Assembly (NCBI GenBank): GCA_021234155.1
Contig: JAJEKV010000020.1
Location: forward strand, 8,106,563-8,170,562
Direction of reading: 5' to 3'
Length of the DNA stretch: 64,000 bases
DNA from: Isoetes taiwanensis
Taxonomy: Eukaryota > Streptophyta > Lycopodiopsida > Isoetales > Isoetaceae
Shown: one piece after another, positions 21,630-33,300 of the stretch
How positions within the stretch are numbered: position 1 is the first letter of the stretch
How the letters are laid out: each line of letters starts with the position of its first letter
Position numbers and translations under genes: made by a program
The notes under the pieces: generated by a model
Databases searched by the model: none
Told to the model about the DNA's origin: nothing
What the model saw: only the letters and a program-made list of their open reading frames with translations

Positions 21630-23311
21630 CTACAGTCCTGCAAAATTGAATGATGGCATCCAATGATGTGACATACCCTTTAGTTTTATTCTATTTTCCA
21701 TGAGATAGCAGACATAAGCTGTAACTTTGCATTGAGTTTTTGAAAAACGCCTCAAATTTTCTACAATCCTAAACGATCTTTGTATGATCTTATCAACGTA
21801 TATCAATCCATCAAGATGATCACATTCATGTTGGAGAATACGAGCCTGCCAACCAGATGCTTTCACTTTTATAGGAAGACCATCCTGCCCTATTCCTGAC
21901 ACCTCTACGTCAAGATCTCTCTCCACCAGTCCACGGTAGCCATTCACACTTGGCAGGCCATAAGCAAATTAGTAAGTGATGCATGCAACATTTTATTAAC
22001 AAGAAGGTGATGCACATATGCAAACAAGAAACTGAAGCCTTAAGATTTGGTTGATTAGAGACTGCATTCTCCGTAGGTAAACTACATGATATTAAGATGC
22101 AATAGAAAAATCCTGAGCATGTTGCAGCATTTTGGTACTGATAACCCTATTCCATAAATGTTAACCCTAACTTATTACTGATTTCTGAATGCCTAAGGGA
22201 AATTCATCAGCTCTAAACTGCTTGATGGCAGCATATTATTACAAAAGCATTCATACCTGAGGCAACCCTCAAAGAACCTTGCACTCCTTCGTCCTTTTCT
22301 CTTCAACTTGGGATTTATGATTACCTGATTTCACATGCAAAAGATACAAACAAGATAATCTACCAAAATTCCTTGTGAATAAAGAATGCTGAATTGCAAA
22401 ACTTACTAATAGATCAAATGGGAGTCTTTCCTGCAATCTGATTTCTTCTGTAGGAGCTAAATCAAGATATTCCTGTTTATCCTCCAAGACAATTATCTAC
22501 AAAAACCCACAACTTGATTATGTCTGGCAAACATGCCTGTATGTCCATAAATGCGCATTTCAAAAGGCGTGCCTGTATGTTATATAGATGCCAATTTACA
22601 TGTATATGTCAGCTAGAAATGAAAAAGACATCATCAAAGATTGAACCGCTGTGTATTTATAATTTGTCAGACCTTGTACACAAAGTGACGAAGATAAAGT
22701 ACAACGTTTAACAAATAGCACAGATTTTGAGAAGATTTCTAACTAATACGAATATGCACTTTAGTAGTTGGAAGATGTCTTTTCGAAAATTACAATGTCT
22801 CTTATGGTAGAAACAGAAATGCATAATCAGAGGTCCAAATGTTTGCATCTGGTATATAGTTTACTAGCTTATGTCTTAGGAACCGAAAGAGAAAGAGCTC
22901 CAAATGAAATACCTTTAATGGAACTCCAATCTGAGGTGCAGCAAGCCCAACTCCAGGGGCATTTCTCATTACGGCAATCATGTCATTAATCACATTCTGC
23001 ACTCTCTCGCTACCAATGTCTACCAACGGAACTTCAGCTGCAGGTTCATGCAGCACGGGGTCGCCAGCCTGCACTAATTCTGGAAGCTTTTTGCCCTTTG
23101 CTCTGCCAAATCCAAACAAACTTGCTGTAGGACTACTGGTAAAATTCTGTGAACTCCGCTTTGTGGCCATTTTCCCCTGCTTTTGCCCTAGTGTTCTGTA
23201 AGTTATCCCAGAAAGGGATGCAGCATTTAGACGATATAGATGGATTGGAAGCTGAACATACATTGCTACAGATCCCATCACTCTGGGACTGCAAGAACAC
23301 AGCGTTCTCAT
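21630..23311 (-). CDS. PDF1A: Peptide deformylase, class 1A (organellar)
   Basis: Removes the N-formyl group from nascent organelle-encoded proteins. Four exons are proposed: 22913-23311, 22407-22496, 22257-22324 and 21630-21948, joined by GT-AG introns; the sum is 876 nt, or 291 codons. The three deformylase motifs are complete: [10 protein letters not shown] at the end of exon 1, EGCLS split across the exon 3/4 junction, and QHECDHLDG in exon 4. The Cys and both His bind the catalytic metal. The N-terminal ~60 residues are rich in Arg/Ser and fit a mitochondrial or dual transit peptide. I chose the most upstream ATG of an in-frame cluster (23311, 23279, 23263, 23170). The tail after RSFRIVENL is longer than, and unlike, the usual short plant PDF1A end, so the last exon may be mis-ended. 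PDF1A over PDF1B rests on overall similarity. Confidence 0.88.
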
Positions 23312-23525
23312 GTTCCTACAAGTTAACGGAAAGAGAAACTTTAACGGATTGCTTGTCGTGTAAAGGCATTCTAATAACCAAACAAATGTGGTAAATAACT
23401 GCCATGCTCTTGGAAGCCAGAGGAAAATGCTTGGAAGAAGAAGAATGGTCGAGGTGCGCCATAGCCACGCCTGCAAAGGAATGGGGCTGGATGACCGAGA
23501 GTTTACAGGCAGCCGCCAGTTTGGA

Positions 23526-23630
23526 GCAGTCACCAGCATATGCTAGACATATGCCGGCATATACCTGGATATGCCCACATACCCACATAAACACCCACAT
23601 AAACGAGGGTTTGCCCCCCTAGGGGCAACC
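23526..23630. repeat. Dispersed repeat, copy upstream of PDF gene
   Basis: Starts CAGTCACCAGCATATGC and ends CCCTAGGGGCAACCC, matching 19,936-20,030 with substitutions and a short ACACCCACATAAAC duplication. It lies about 215 bp upstream of the deformylase ATG on the promoter side, and about 130 bp before the plus-strand reductase ATG. Confidence 0.75.
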
Positions 23631-23758
23631 CAAAAATCTTCTCGTCCTGGGTTCAAAAAAGCTTAACATTCTTTAAAAGAAAATGCTCCACGTGGCACAT
23701 GGTGATTAGGAACACGGCTGAATCCTTGCTACCTTGTTTTTACGTGTAGATAAGCTAC

Positions 23759-25550
23759 ATGCGTTTCCCATGGACCTTCTACATCTATTTGGACACCATT
23801 GGACAACAGAAGTGCCTCGTTTTGGACCTCGATATGGCTCGGGCAAGAATGCACAAGGCTATTCAAGCGTTAAGATTTGATGAGAAAGATCCCGCCGGAG
23901 CTTGCATTCTGCAAAATGTGTCTACTCCACACCCCAATTCCGGCGAGCTTCTTCTCAAAATGCTCTGTCGCCCCATCAATCCTTCCGACATCTTGGCCGT
24001 ACAAGGCCTCTATCCTTCTTGGAAACCCGAATCTTTTCCTGCTGGAGTTGGCTTCGAAGGCATGGGAACAATTGAACAGGTATTTTAACTCTTTTTCTTT
24101 TGCTTCTTTCCCTGTTTCTCCTAAAAGTAGGTCATCGCATCTTTAATTTTTCCGACGGATAGATATGTTCAGAAATGCGAGCTGATTCTTATGATTCTTG
24201 CATACTGATGAGCCTAATATTGAAGCAACATTAGATATAGCTTATCGTAATCTCTACTCTGTGTAACATGCCTAACTTTGAGATGAAAGAAGAATTCTGT
24301 TTTTCCTTATAAGATGATCATTTCTTTATATGAATGAAGACGTCTTTGGTTCTCAGATGTTGAAACTACGTTACGATTGGAGAAGGCGAATGGGGCTAAC
24401 AAGATGGGGGCAACGTGTCTTTACCCTTTCTCCCGGATCGAAACATGGCAAGAATACCTAGTTGTGCCTTATACTGCATTTCCATTCCTGATTCCATTCC
24501 TAATGAAATCATTTGCACAATTTTTATAAATCCTTGGACGGGTACTAAAACTTTTGCAAACTTTTGCATGCATAAACAATGTTGAATAGCAGTGTTTTGT
24601 TTTACTCATTTTACCCTTTCTTTCAGTTTATGGTTTGTTGGAAGAATTGAATGTTCCTCAAGGAGAATACATCATTCAAACAGCTGCAGGCTCTGTTTTA
24701 GGTCGGATGTTTATCCAGCTTGCGCATGACAGAGGTATTAAGGTCAGCAAAACCAGTGTGTGGCATGTTTGAATGTGAGGGTTGTAGTCTAGTAATTTGG
24801 GTTTGGAAATTTCTGGCTTTCATCATTTTTAAACCAAATTTGATAACCTCTTTAGTTCGTGATGTTCTTTCTACAGACAATAAACCTTGTTCGAAGAAAT
24901 GAGCAAAAAGAGGAGCTTATAGCCCTAGGAGCAGATGTGGTGATCAATTTTATAGAAGAAGATGTTATAACTGTTGTGAAGAACTTGACAAATGGAAAAA
25001 TGGCCTATGCAGGGATAGAGTGTGTAGGAGGCAAGTTAACAAAGGTGAACTATTTTACTCATTATATTAATAATTATGCTAGGTACCCGCCCCATTACCC
25101 CATTACTGTTTATTATACACATGCTTATGCAACATTTTTCAATGTTTTCCATCTCTCGTAGACGGTCATTTCCAGCGTGAGGGATTCTGGTGTTGTTTTA
25201 GTATATGGCCTTTTGGATGGACCAAGCGCTAAAGTTGGCATTACAGATTTGATTTTTCAAAATGTAAAACTTCATGGGTTTCACGTGAAGGATTGGTTCG
25301 GCAGGCTTAATCCACTTGAATTACATAATACTTCAAGAGCTATATGGGATTTGATAGAGAGAGGTGTTATGGTGCCCATGGTAGGAGAAAAATTCGAGCT
25401 CACAAGATATCATGAAGCTATATCAAAAGCAATGGTAAACTTTCTTGTATATATTATACATGTATAATTCCAAGAGTAGTATAACTAAATCTTTCATGGT
25501 TATGGTTGCAGGAGAAAGCGCATGGGGGGAAGGTCCTCCTAGTAGATTAG
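23759..25550 (+). CDS. MDR-family enoyl reductase / quinone oxidoreductase-like gene, frame disturbed in exon 2
   Basis: Zinc-free medium-chain dehydrogenase/reductase family (MECR or quinone oxidoreductase-like, NADPH-dependent). Six exons are proposed: 23759-24079, 24357-24541, 24627-24742, 24877-25044, 25162-25434, 25512-25550. Exon 1 holds the GroES-like start (CRPINPSDILAVQGLYP, then GVGFEGMG). Exon 3 carries the Rossmann signature (QTAAGSVLGRMFIQLAHDRG). Exons 4-5 hold the strand with VVRR-like INLVRRNEQKEEL and ALGADVVI. Exon 6 ends EKAHGGKVLLVD and TAG. Exon 2 is abnormal: conserved pieces (WGQRVFT, TWQEYLVVP, SIPDSIPNEI, FINPWT) fall in different frames, and its length does not match the flanking intron phases. 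Either the borders are misread, or the copy is frameshifted. Start could also be the ATG at 23834. Confidence 0.7.
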
Positions 25551-26894
25551 CTATTGATCTTGGTACCCTATCCTTCTATAACTTAGATTTTCCAAAACCT
25601 ATGAATAATACTACATGCATGGAATATAATTTCAATTGGAATGGTTTCAAGAGTCTTATAATGAAACACCAACAAATACAAAGCCCACAAGCAAACCCTG
25701 CTCCAAACACCACTGAACAAGCGAATCCACCGAAATTTTGGCCACTTCAGAACATGCGGAATCAGAGAGCAGCCTCATGCCCCACCTGCACCAGAAAATC
25801 AGCTGGAAGATAACCTGATCACATGGCGATTCTGGCATCCATCCGGCTCAGAAGCAAGAGGAATGAAGCAAGAAGCAGGAAAAAGGAACAATCAAAATCA
25901 GAAGCAGGCCCATTTGCGCACAGCGAACGACTTGAGCAGGACCAAGCACCAAAACCCCACTGAACCCTTCGGAATTGCACAGCTTCCCCTCCATCACCAA
26001 ATCACCTGCAGCGCAACCTAACCAGAAGCCGGTTCTGGCAACTCCATCGCCTCCTCCTTTCGTCGAGCTGCTCCGGCCGACTCCATCGGGCTGCTCTTAG
26101 CAGCCCCCGTGAACAAAAAGCCCTGCTATTTTCGACCATGTCTCATGCCAAAACAAGGGCAAAAAAAAAGAACCCCCTTTTCCCGGCTAACCTACGACCA
26201 AAATCATAGGAAAGAGAAATTTTGGCGACGTAATGGTTTCATTAAATGTCTTATAATACCTTCATGTGTCCATCCATTTGCAATCAAACTAATCTTTCAA
26301 TGATGAAGTGTATGATATCTCTAAGAAGACCTAACTTTGACAACTTGCTAAAGGGTAAGCATGGGGTCGACATAATGATGATTGGTACACCACATAGATG
26401 ATGGAAGTTGCGCTCACAATCTGATGGTATCTAGTTAACCTGAAGGACACCAGCATGATACACCCATCACTGCCCTTCAAAAAACCTTCAACAGTCCTTA
26501 GGAAGTAATGAGCATATTGGTGATACAAATGATGATAAGCATGAATTATCTGTGAAGCTAAGCTGTTGATTTGTACCGAGCAAGGTAATCATCAAATGAA
26601 ACTCCAACGTGGGATTTCTATAAAATTATTTCGATTAAAACACGCCCTAAAAGCAATTGAAGGAAGTGCGTTCTATATAGGTCAACCAATTTATAAGTTG
26701 TAGACACGCAACATTAACATTGCTCATTGGGTCATTCTCCTAGTCACTTCATAACTCTAAGTAAACTTAAACTCGAGACCTGTTGATAATTTCAAGTGAT
26801 TATAATTTATCTAATCGTATAGTGAATAAATATAAGAATGCACGATTGAAAAAGTTTTTCCTCTTTTGGTTAGTTTTCACCCAGTGGAAAAAAA
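25551..26894. other. Intergenic DNA
   Basis: It holds the 3' flank of the reductase gene, a C-rich stretch (25,770-26,110) and AT-rich DNA. No gene or repeat was recognised. Confidence 0.45.
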
Positions 26895-28077
26895 TTGATG
26901 GGCTTTATTTCAGACTTTGCAGCCTTTTCCAAGTGCTTCTCCATTTTTGCGTGGCTGCATGGGAGGCGGTCAAACATCTTTTCTGGCCATGCCCCTCTAT
27001 CCACACCCTATTGGAGATTCCATGGTGGTGGGCACCACTGCCTCCAGACCCCTCAGCACCTCCATTGGCAGCATCGGTCCATCCCCTTACACAGAGACGA
27101 TGGGTTCTTGCAGATGTTGTCTCTATTCAATCATGGTAGTATGAAACGAGTCGCCTACTGTCTTGGCCTGAATTTCAGGCAAAATTCCTGCTCTCTCATT
27201 GGGATGTATCTCAATGGGAGAAGATCGCAAAAAATTTGCCTCTTATAGTGCAAGTTGGTGTTGCTGAAAGGTTGCCATGGGACTGTCATGAAAATATTCA
27301 CAAAGGCAAGCACTTTGTCAGATTAGTATATCGCCTTCTTTTAGCACCACAGGCCCTCCAGTTGCCAGATGGGTGGCATCTACAGGCCACAGCCCACTTT
27401 CTGTCGTACATGGCGATGGCTTTGGGATAGGTTGCTCCACCCTAAAGTCTCTGTACTATGGTGACAGGTTATCCACAGGTGCTTGCGGGTTAATGCCTTC
27501 TGACATCGCTATGATTCTCGCATATCTGCAGTATGCCTGCTCTGTCTTCCAGATGTTGAGACTCTTGAGCATTGTCTCTTTGATTGTCTTGAGGTTCAAC
27601 CAGCGTGGTCCTGGCTACAAGGTTTGTTTAACAGTACACTGGACTGTCGATGCATCCTCTTGGCGTCCTATCCCAACGCATGGCCTGCAGTAAACAAAGG
27701 GCAGTCTATCTTGGTTCTGGTTGGCTCCTATGGTCGATATGGGAGCGTCGCAGACACCACATCTTTCATGGCATTAATTCATCTGCACGCGGTGTTATTA
27801 CGGTGGCCCAGAAAAGGATATTGACAGCCTACCAGTGTTCCTCCCTTGAATCAGAAATGATGGAATGCATCTGGATTCAGTATCTTTGAATTTATTTTTA
27901 TCGTTAGTCTCCTATTCTGGAGTAAGTACATTGTGCTCTAGGCTCATGCTCCTGGCATCTTTTTGTGCTTACACAGTTAGATGAGACATGTAAATTTTGT
28001 ACTTTTTATCTGATTAATAAACTTTTTGGCTTTCGTCCTTCAAAAGAATAGAATAGAATAGAATAGAAAAGAAAAAA
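26895..28077 (+). mobile_element. Degenerate LINE ORF2 3' region
   Basis: Frames change repeatedly, but late-ORF2 features of plant L1 elements are present: AERLPWDCHEN near 27,257, FVRLVYRLLLAP near 27,317, and a zinc-knuckle phrase CLLCLPDVETLEHCLFDC near 27,537 (C-x2-C...H-x4-C). The 3' end, TTAATAAACTTTTTGGCTTT then CGTCCTTCAAAAG, followed by (AATAG)n at about 28,048-28,071, is typical of a plant LINE tail. The 5' end is not defined. Confidence 0.7.
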
Positions 28078-30369
28078 CATCAAATCACCATGACAAATAA
28101 TGATCTTTTCCTCCTAGTAGTTGTTGCTTTCTTAGAAGTAAGAGACTCGACTACCAACATGATCCATCGTGCATTCTCAGAATTATGAAAGGATCGTATT
28201 GCATTAAATACAAAATGAACTATTACAGACGAGGCGTGGTCTGTCAACACAAACTAAAGTTCTCTCAGAATTTATGGACTAAACAAAAGCAAATCTAAAG
28301 AGGAAGACTCCAAAAGATGGAGTAAAGGATACAATATCTTGTGATGTCTCATGAGCCTCGGGGGATGTGCCTATTTTACAAGGGGATTCACATAGTTTTA
28401 GTCGTACAATATATGTGAATTGGGTTTGAATTGTAGATATTCTCTTATATAGGGTCCTTTTTTTATGTAACTCTAGTACAATATATGGCTAAAATGGAAG
28501 GTTTTGGCAGATTCCTATGGCGTATACAAGTTTTTTTTTACAACCCTTTGCATGCACATGACATATCCCTCTATGATAGTTACATCCCCCGACCCTGGGA
28601 TGCCTTATACATAAGACGGGTATGACATCTGTGCTTGAAGGGTGGCAAACAACTCCCCTGTATATGTATTTTTGGAATGCAAATTGATCCCTCTTTATAC
28701 AAATTTGCACCAAGTCAGTGCTTATAAGCACCCATAGACCCCAAGTATACGTATGAAAATGGTCCAGAAAAACCCTCTCTTCTGAACCCTCATGGGTTAT
28801 ACATCGATCAAACGTGAATATGTTAGGTCCTATATAGGGGGTAGACTACCTACATCACAAAGAGAGATGAAAGGACAATGAGGTTGTCGATGATGAATAT
28901 TCTCTTGAAGTAGATGTTAAATAAGTAAAAGAACCTTCAGTCCAGTAAGTGTGGATTGGCACCTTGTTTAGCATCATTTTCCATTACAATGACATTACAT
29001 TTTACTCTTATAGTGACCGATGAATATTCCTTACTTGAAATGCTTTTTTTAAAAACAACCTTCTTTATTGCTGGTTACTCTCCCGGGGGGTTCACCTAGA
29101 TTATGGGGTATGAAACATGTGAGTGCACCAAATGGGTTTTTTTTATTGCCTCTTTGGTACCGTATACCTAAGAAAAATATAAGGTTTTTATAGTTTGAAT
29201 GCCGTACGGATACCAGAGGGAGTGTGGTGGCACCAGTGTTCGATTCGTATTCATACTGTAAGGGTCCATCATTTTTGGTGAGCTTCTACTGTTGGGGATT
29301 CTGTGATAATAGGATATGACTATGATAATGTATATTATATATATAAAATAATAAAGTTATCGTATATGTATGGAAGGGGTTGTCAAGTAAAAGTGTTTTG
29401 GGCAAGTAATTATATGATATGGGCTGCATTCTTTTACATATAATGTAGTCGTATACAAAGGGTTTTTCATATGGAACTATCGTATACAATGGGTTTTTTG
29501 GCAACCTAAGGAACGCACATGGCATATATACCTATAATAGAGGTGAATCCCCCGGGGTTACTCTATGTCTATGTGACATTCAATAAACTATGAAGTCCTC
29601 TATTACCATGCATTTGCCTTCTTAAATTTTAGATCTACTTGTTTGTATTCAATTCAAACGATTCATAAGGTTAGTTTTTCTCAAATGGTACATGGTTTTT
29701 AGTTGAAAATACACTAACACATACGTATATATAAAAAGCACCAGAAACAACTTAAACTCAGGTGAATATGCAGCGGAAGTCTAAGATATCTCATGCATAA
29801 AGATTATCTTATATGCAAAAATACATATAAACATTTACACTCTTCATGGGAACATTATATTTTATATGTATTTACAACATGAAAATTTTGTATCTAATAC
29901 GTTAATATGTATCATACATTAGTATTAATGAAACTGGGAACATTACATTGATGAGAGTGTAGAAAAAGACTAAGATGCTCAAGCGAAAAGATCCTAAGGA
30001 AAAAACATTTTCCCAAGAATTAAGGCACAACCCAATCAAATTTGAAGTTAATTGAACTTGTTACATACAACTCATAAATCATTACTTGTTGAATTTCTTA
30101 ATTATGACTTATTTGCCTAATATTAAGAATAGAATAGAATAGAATCACATCAGATCACATGGGATGGAAGTGGCTATGGCATCTGCAGTCGAAAGGTGGC
30201 AAAAGATCTCCATTGTATACGCTTTCTCGAAAGGCAATTTAACCCCTTCTTGTATAACATTTGCACTGTCTCAGTGCTTTAAAACCCCCTTAAGTATACA
30301 TAGGCAGGAGGTACAAAAAAAAAACCTTCTTGACCCTCAAGGATTATACGCCAGTGGATACCTGACTCC
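28078..30369. other. AT-rich intergenic DNA with a diverged repeat pair
   Basis: Very AT-rich, no gene seen. The segment near 28,620-28,806 (AGGGTGGCAAACAACTCC ... TTTGCACCAAGTCAGTGC ... AAGTATACG ... CCCTCATGGGTTATAC) is matched in order near 30,178-30,352 (AAAGGTGGCAAAAGATCTCC ... TTTGCACTGTCTCAGTGC ... AAGTATACA ... CCCTCAAGGATTATAC). A short (AATAG)n run at 30,126-30,146 echoes the LINE tail at 28,048. Confidence 0.55.
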
Positions 30370-30764
30370 AATATGTAGCAAAATAACAGGGGGTTCTAGG
30401 GGGATTTGATATGGATGTAAAAAATAAGAATTCCTAAAACCATAAACCATATATCCCTAAAACAATTGAATGGGTTATTATAAAAAAAAAAGTATAGATT
30501 CAAGATTAAAAAATAATCACATTAGCTCACTGAGTATATTGGTTAAAGTAGTCTTATTAGGACATTGAGTTATTTTGGTAGACGTTCGAGCCCTCGTATT
30601 TCATATTATAAAATCTTAGGCAAAACCGTATAGAGGTTCGATATTCCCTCAAAACCTTAGGCGAAATCGTATTTTATATTTAAAAATCATAGGCGCCTCA
30701 TAAGAATTCCTGAAACCATAGACCATATATCCCTAAAACAATTGAATGGGTTATTATATATAAA

Positions 30765-30795
<31 letters not shown>

Positions 30796-30813
30796 CACAT
30801 AGATTCAAGATTA

Positions 30814-30900
30814 AAAAACAATTACATTAACTCACTGAGTATATTGGTTAAAGTAGTCTTATTAGGACATTGAGTTATTTTGGTAGAGGTTCGAGCCCTC
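30814..30900 (+). other. tRNA-like segment of the tandem unit (representative copy)
   Basis: TAGCTCACTGAGTATATTGG resembles the pol III A box/D arm. GAGGTTCGAGCCCTC forms a perfect T arm: a 4-bp stem GAGG/CCTC closing the T-loop TTCGAGC. Between them, GTC-TTATTAG-GAC could be a minimal anticodon arm. Equivalent B-box-like sites lie near 30,581, 31,307, 32,676 and 33,091; two of them read GACGTTCGAGC and lose one stem pair. No intact acceptor stem was found, so this is a tRNA-derived or tRNA-mimicking sequence and not a tRNA gene. Confidence 0.5.
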
Positions 30901-31336
30901 ATATTTCATATTCTAAAATCTTAGGCAAAACCGTATATTTCCTCAAAACCTTAGGCGAAATCGTATTTTATATTTAAAAATCATAGGCGCCTCCAATCAT
31001 AAATGACTATAAGCGAAATGAGAGGTGCTAACAGGTCCCAACATACAATCTGGGTCGTACAATCGACGAATCCGATGACTGTGGTAGTCCAAGGTGCACC
31101 TCCTTTAGAATATGTAGCAAAATAACAGGGGGTTCTAGGGGGATTTGATATGGATTCCTGAAATCATAGACCATATATCCCTAAAACAATTGAATGAGTT
31201 GTTATAAAAAAAAAAAGAGCATAGAGTCAAGATTAAAAAATAATCACATTAGCTCACTGGGTATATTGGTTAAAGTAGTCTTATTACGACATTGAGTTAT
31301 TTTGGTGGACGTTCGAGCCCTCGTATTTCATATTAT

Positions 31337-32254
31337 AGCCCATGCTATCGAGATGTGGTCGGGCTGCTCTCACGGATTGGGGACTGAAAAGAATATTATT
31401 TAAAACTCTGGTCCAAACAGTGGCGCTGTATGGTGTCCCCATTTGGGGACCAGGTATCTCCAAGCACATGTGGCAACAGATTGAGGCAATTCAAAAAATG
31501 TTTCTGAGAGAAGAGCTTGGGATAAGATCCCAAATTCCATATGCAATCATGCTGGCTGAAGCAGGTATGTTTCCTCTTGAAGTAGAAGGATTATATCAAG
31601 CAATTAATTTTATAAACAGAGTCAAGGAGCAGCATCCAAGCCGTCTATCTCATCTGGCAATGGAAAATTCGGGGGTAGGCTGGAAACAAAAACTCATGGC
31701 ATGGGCGGAAAAATGGGGAGTGAACGAATTGAATTGGCCAAAAGATAAAGAAGAAGCGAGAACATTATTGGAGAAGCTAGTCGTAGAACGCTTATGGGCT
31801 GATCCAGGTAAGCGAATGGTACAATACCAGAATAGTATTAACCATTTAGAAGATTATAAATGCCAAGATTATTTAAGAGCGAGTATCCCAAAGAATCAAA
31901 AACAGTTGCTTGCACGATACAGAACAGGCTCACATAAACTTGAAATAGAGACAGGAAGATGGGCAAAGATACCGATAGAAAATCGCTTGTGTAAGATTTG
32001 CAAATCGGGAGATATAGAAGATGAACACCATGTCTTTTTGGCCTGTTCAGAATATACACATCTCAGGTTCAGTTATGGGATCCAGGTAACAAATATACAT
32101 TCACTGTTTACAATGCCACCTATGACAATTGGGCCTTATGTTCGAGCGGTAGATTCACACCGTTCGTTTTTGCAAAAATTGTAAAGATTGTTTCATATGC
32201 TCCATGGCCTCTCGAGGCCCAAGAGAGCAATAGACAAATAAATAAATAAATAAA
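31337..32254 (+). mobile_element. 5'-truncated LINE inserted in the array
   Basis: The insertion interrupts one tandem unit between CATATTATA and AATATTCTA, which look like an 8-bp target duplication ATATTATA/ATATTCTA with one mismatch. It ends in an (AAAT)n tail at 32,236-32,254. The uninterrupted neighbours show the empty site. Only the last ~900 bp of ORF2 were inserted, as usual for target-primed reverse transcription. Confidence 0.85.
31342..32184 (+). CDS. LINE ORF2 C-terminal part, open reading frame
   Basis: 280 codons stay open without a stop, unusual among the relics here, which suggests a recent insertion. The N-terminal side is the end of the RT domain (LFKTLVQTVALYGVPIWGP, then IEAIQKMFLREELGI). 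The C-terminal side has the Cys/His motif CKICKSGDIEDEHHVFLAC (C-x2-C...H-x4-C) of non-LTR elements. The endonuclease and catalytic RT portions are absent because of 5' truncation, so no activity is expected. The first codon is an arbitrary start. A related fragment lies at 55,640. Confidence 0.8.
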   Translation: MLSRCGRAALTDWGLKRILFKTLVQTVALYGVPIWGPGISKHMWQQIEAIQKMFLREELGIRSQIPYAIMLAEAGMFPLEVEGLYQAINFINRVKEQHPSRLSHLAMENSGVGWKQKLMAWAEKWGVNELNWPKDKEEARTLLEKLVVERLWADPGKRMVQYQNSINHLEDYKCQDYLRASIPKNQKQLLARYRTGSHKLEIETGRWAKIPIENRLCKICKSGDIEDEHHVFLACSEYTHLRFSYGIQVTNIHSLFTMPPMTIGPYVRAVDSHRSFLQKL

Positions 32255-33300
32255 AATATTCTAAAATCTTAGGCAACGCCGTATAGAGGTTCGATATTCC
32301 CTCAAAACCTTAGGCAAAATCGTATTTTATATTTCAAAATCATAGGCGCCTCCAATCATAAATGACTATAAGCGAAACGAGAGGTGCTAACAGGTCCCAA
32401 CATACAATCTGGGTCGTAGGATCGACGAATCCGACGACTGTGGTAGTCCAGGGTGCACCTCGTTTAGAATATGTAGCAAAATAACAGGGGGTTCCAGGGG
32501 GATTTGATATGGATGTAAAAAATAAGAATTCCTGAAACCATAGACCATATATCCCTAAAACAATTGAATGGGTTGTTATAAAAAAAAAACATAGATTCAA
32601 GATAAACAATAATCACATTAGCTCACTAGATATATTTGTTAAAGTAGTCTTATTAGAACATTAAGTTATTTTGGTAGAGGTTCGAGCCCTCGTATTTCAT
32701 ATTCTAAAATCTTAGGCAAAGCTATATAGAGGTTCGATATTCCCTCAAAACCTTAGACGAAATCGTATTTCATATTTCAAAACCACAGGCGCCTCCAATC
32801 ATAAATGACTATAAGCGAAACGAGAGGTGCTAATAGGTCCCAACATACAATTTGGGTCGTAGAATCAATGAATCCGATTGTGGTAGTCCAGGGTGCACCT
32901 CCTTTAGAATATGTAGCAAAATAACAGGGGGTTCCAGGGGGATTTGATATGGATGTAAAAAATAAGAATTCCTGATAAAACAATTGAATGGGGATATCAT
33001 AATAGATCAAATATCCCTAAAAAATAATCACATTAGCTCACTAGGTATATTGGTTAAAGTAGTCTTTTTAGGACATTGAGTTATTTTGGTAGAGGTTCGA
33101 GCCCTCGTATTTCATATTCTAAAATCTTACGCAAAGCCGTATAGAGGTTCGATATTCCCTCAAAACCTTAGGCGAAATCGTATTTCATATTTTAAAATCA
33201 TAGGCGCCTCCAAACATAAATGACTATAAGCGAAACGAGAGGTGCTAACAGGTCCCAACATATGATCTGTGTCGTAGCACCTCGTTCAAAATATGTAGCA

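Larger units (their letters stand above)
30370..33300. repeat. Tandem array of ~440-bp units with tRNA-like segments
   Basis: A partial unit (30,370-30,427) is followed by units beginning GAATTCCTRAAACCATARACC near 30,428, 30,703, 31,154, 32,526 and 32,966. A complete unit ends with AAATATGTAGCAAAATAACA and a GGGGGTTCYAGGGGGATTTG block. The first unit is short (275 bp) and lacks the middle part with the CAATCATAAATGACTATAAG block. The third is split by a LINE (31,337-32,254). A-runs and a (CA)n stretch (30,760-30,800) vary between units. Every unit carries TAGCTCACTGRGTATATTGG followed ~60 nt later by GTTCGAGCCCTC. Confidence 0.85.

Noticed and set aside
22802-23539. 245-codon start for the deformylase at 23539
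   Set aside because: The first codon at that position is an arbitrary frame start; the upstream residues include dispersed-repeat sequence, so a start at 23311 or below is more likely.
30814-30900. A functional tRNA gene
   Set aside because: Only A-box-like, weak anticodon-arm and T-arm parts are present; no acceptor stem pairing or plausible mature length was found.
30370-33300. CRISPR array or LTR pair
   Set aside because: Units are ~440 bp, contiguous and in head-to-tail order without unique spacers, in a eukaryotic context; there is no internal retroelement coding region between two units.
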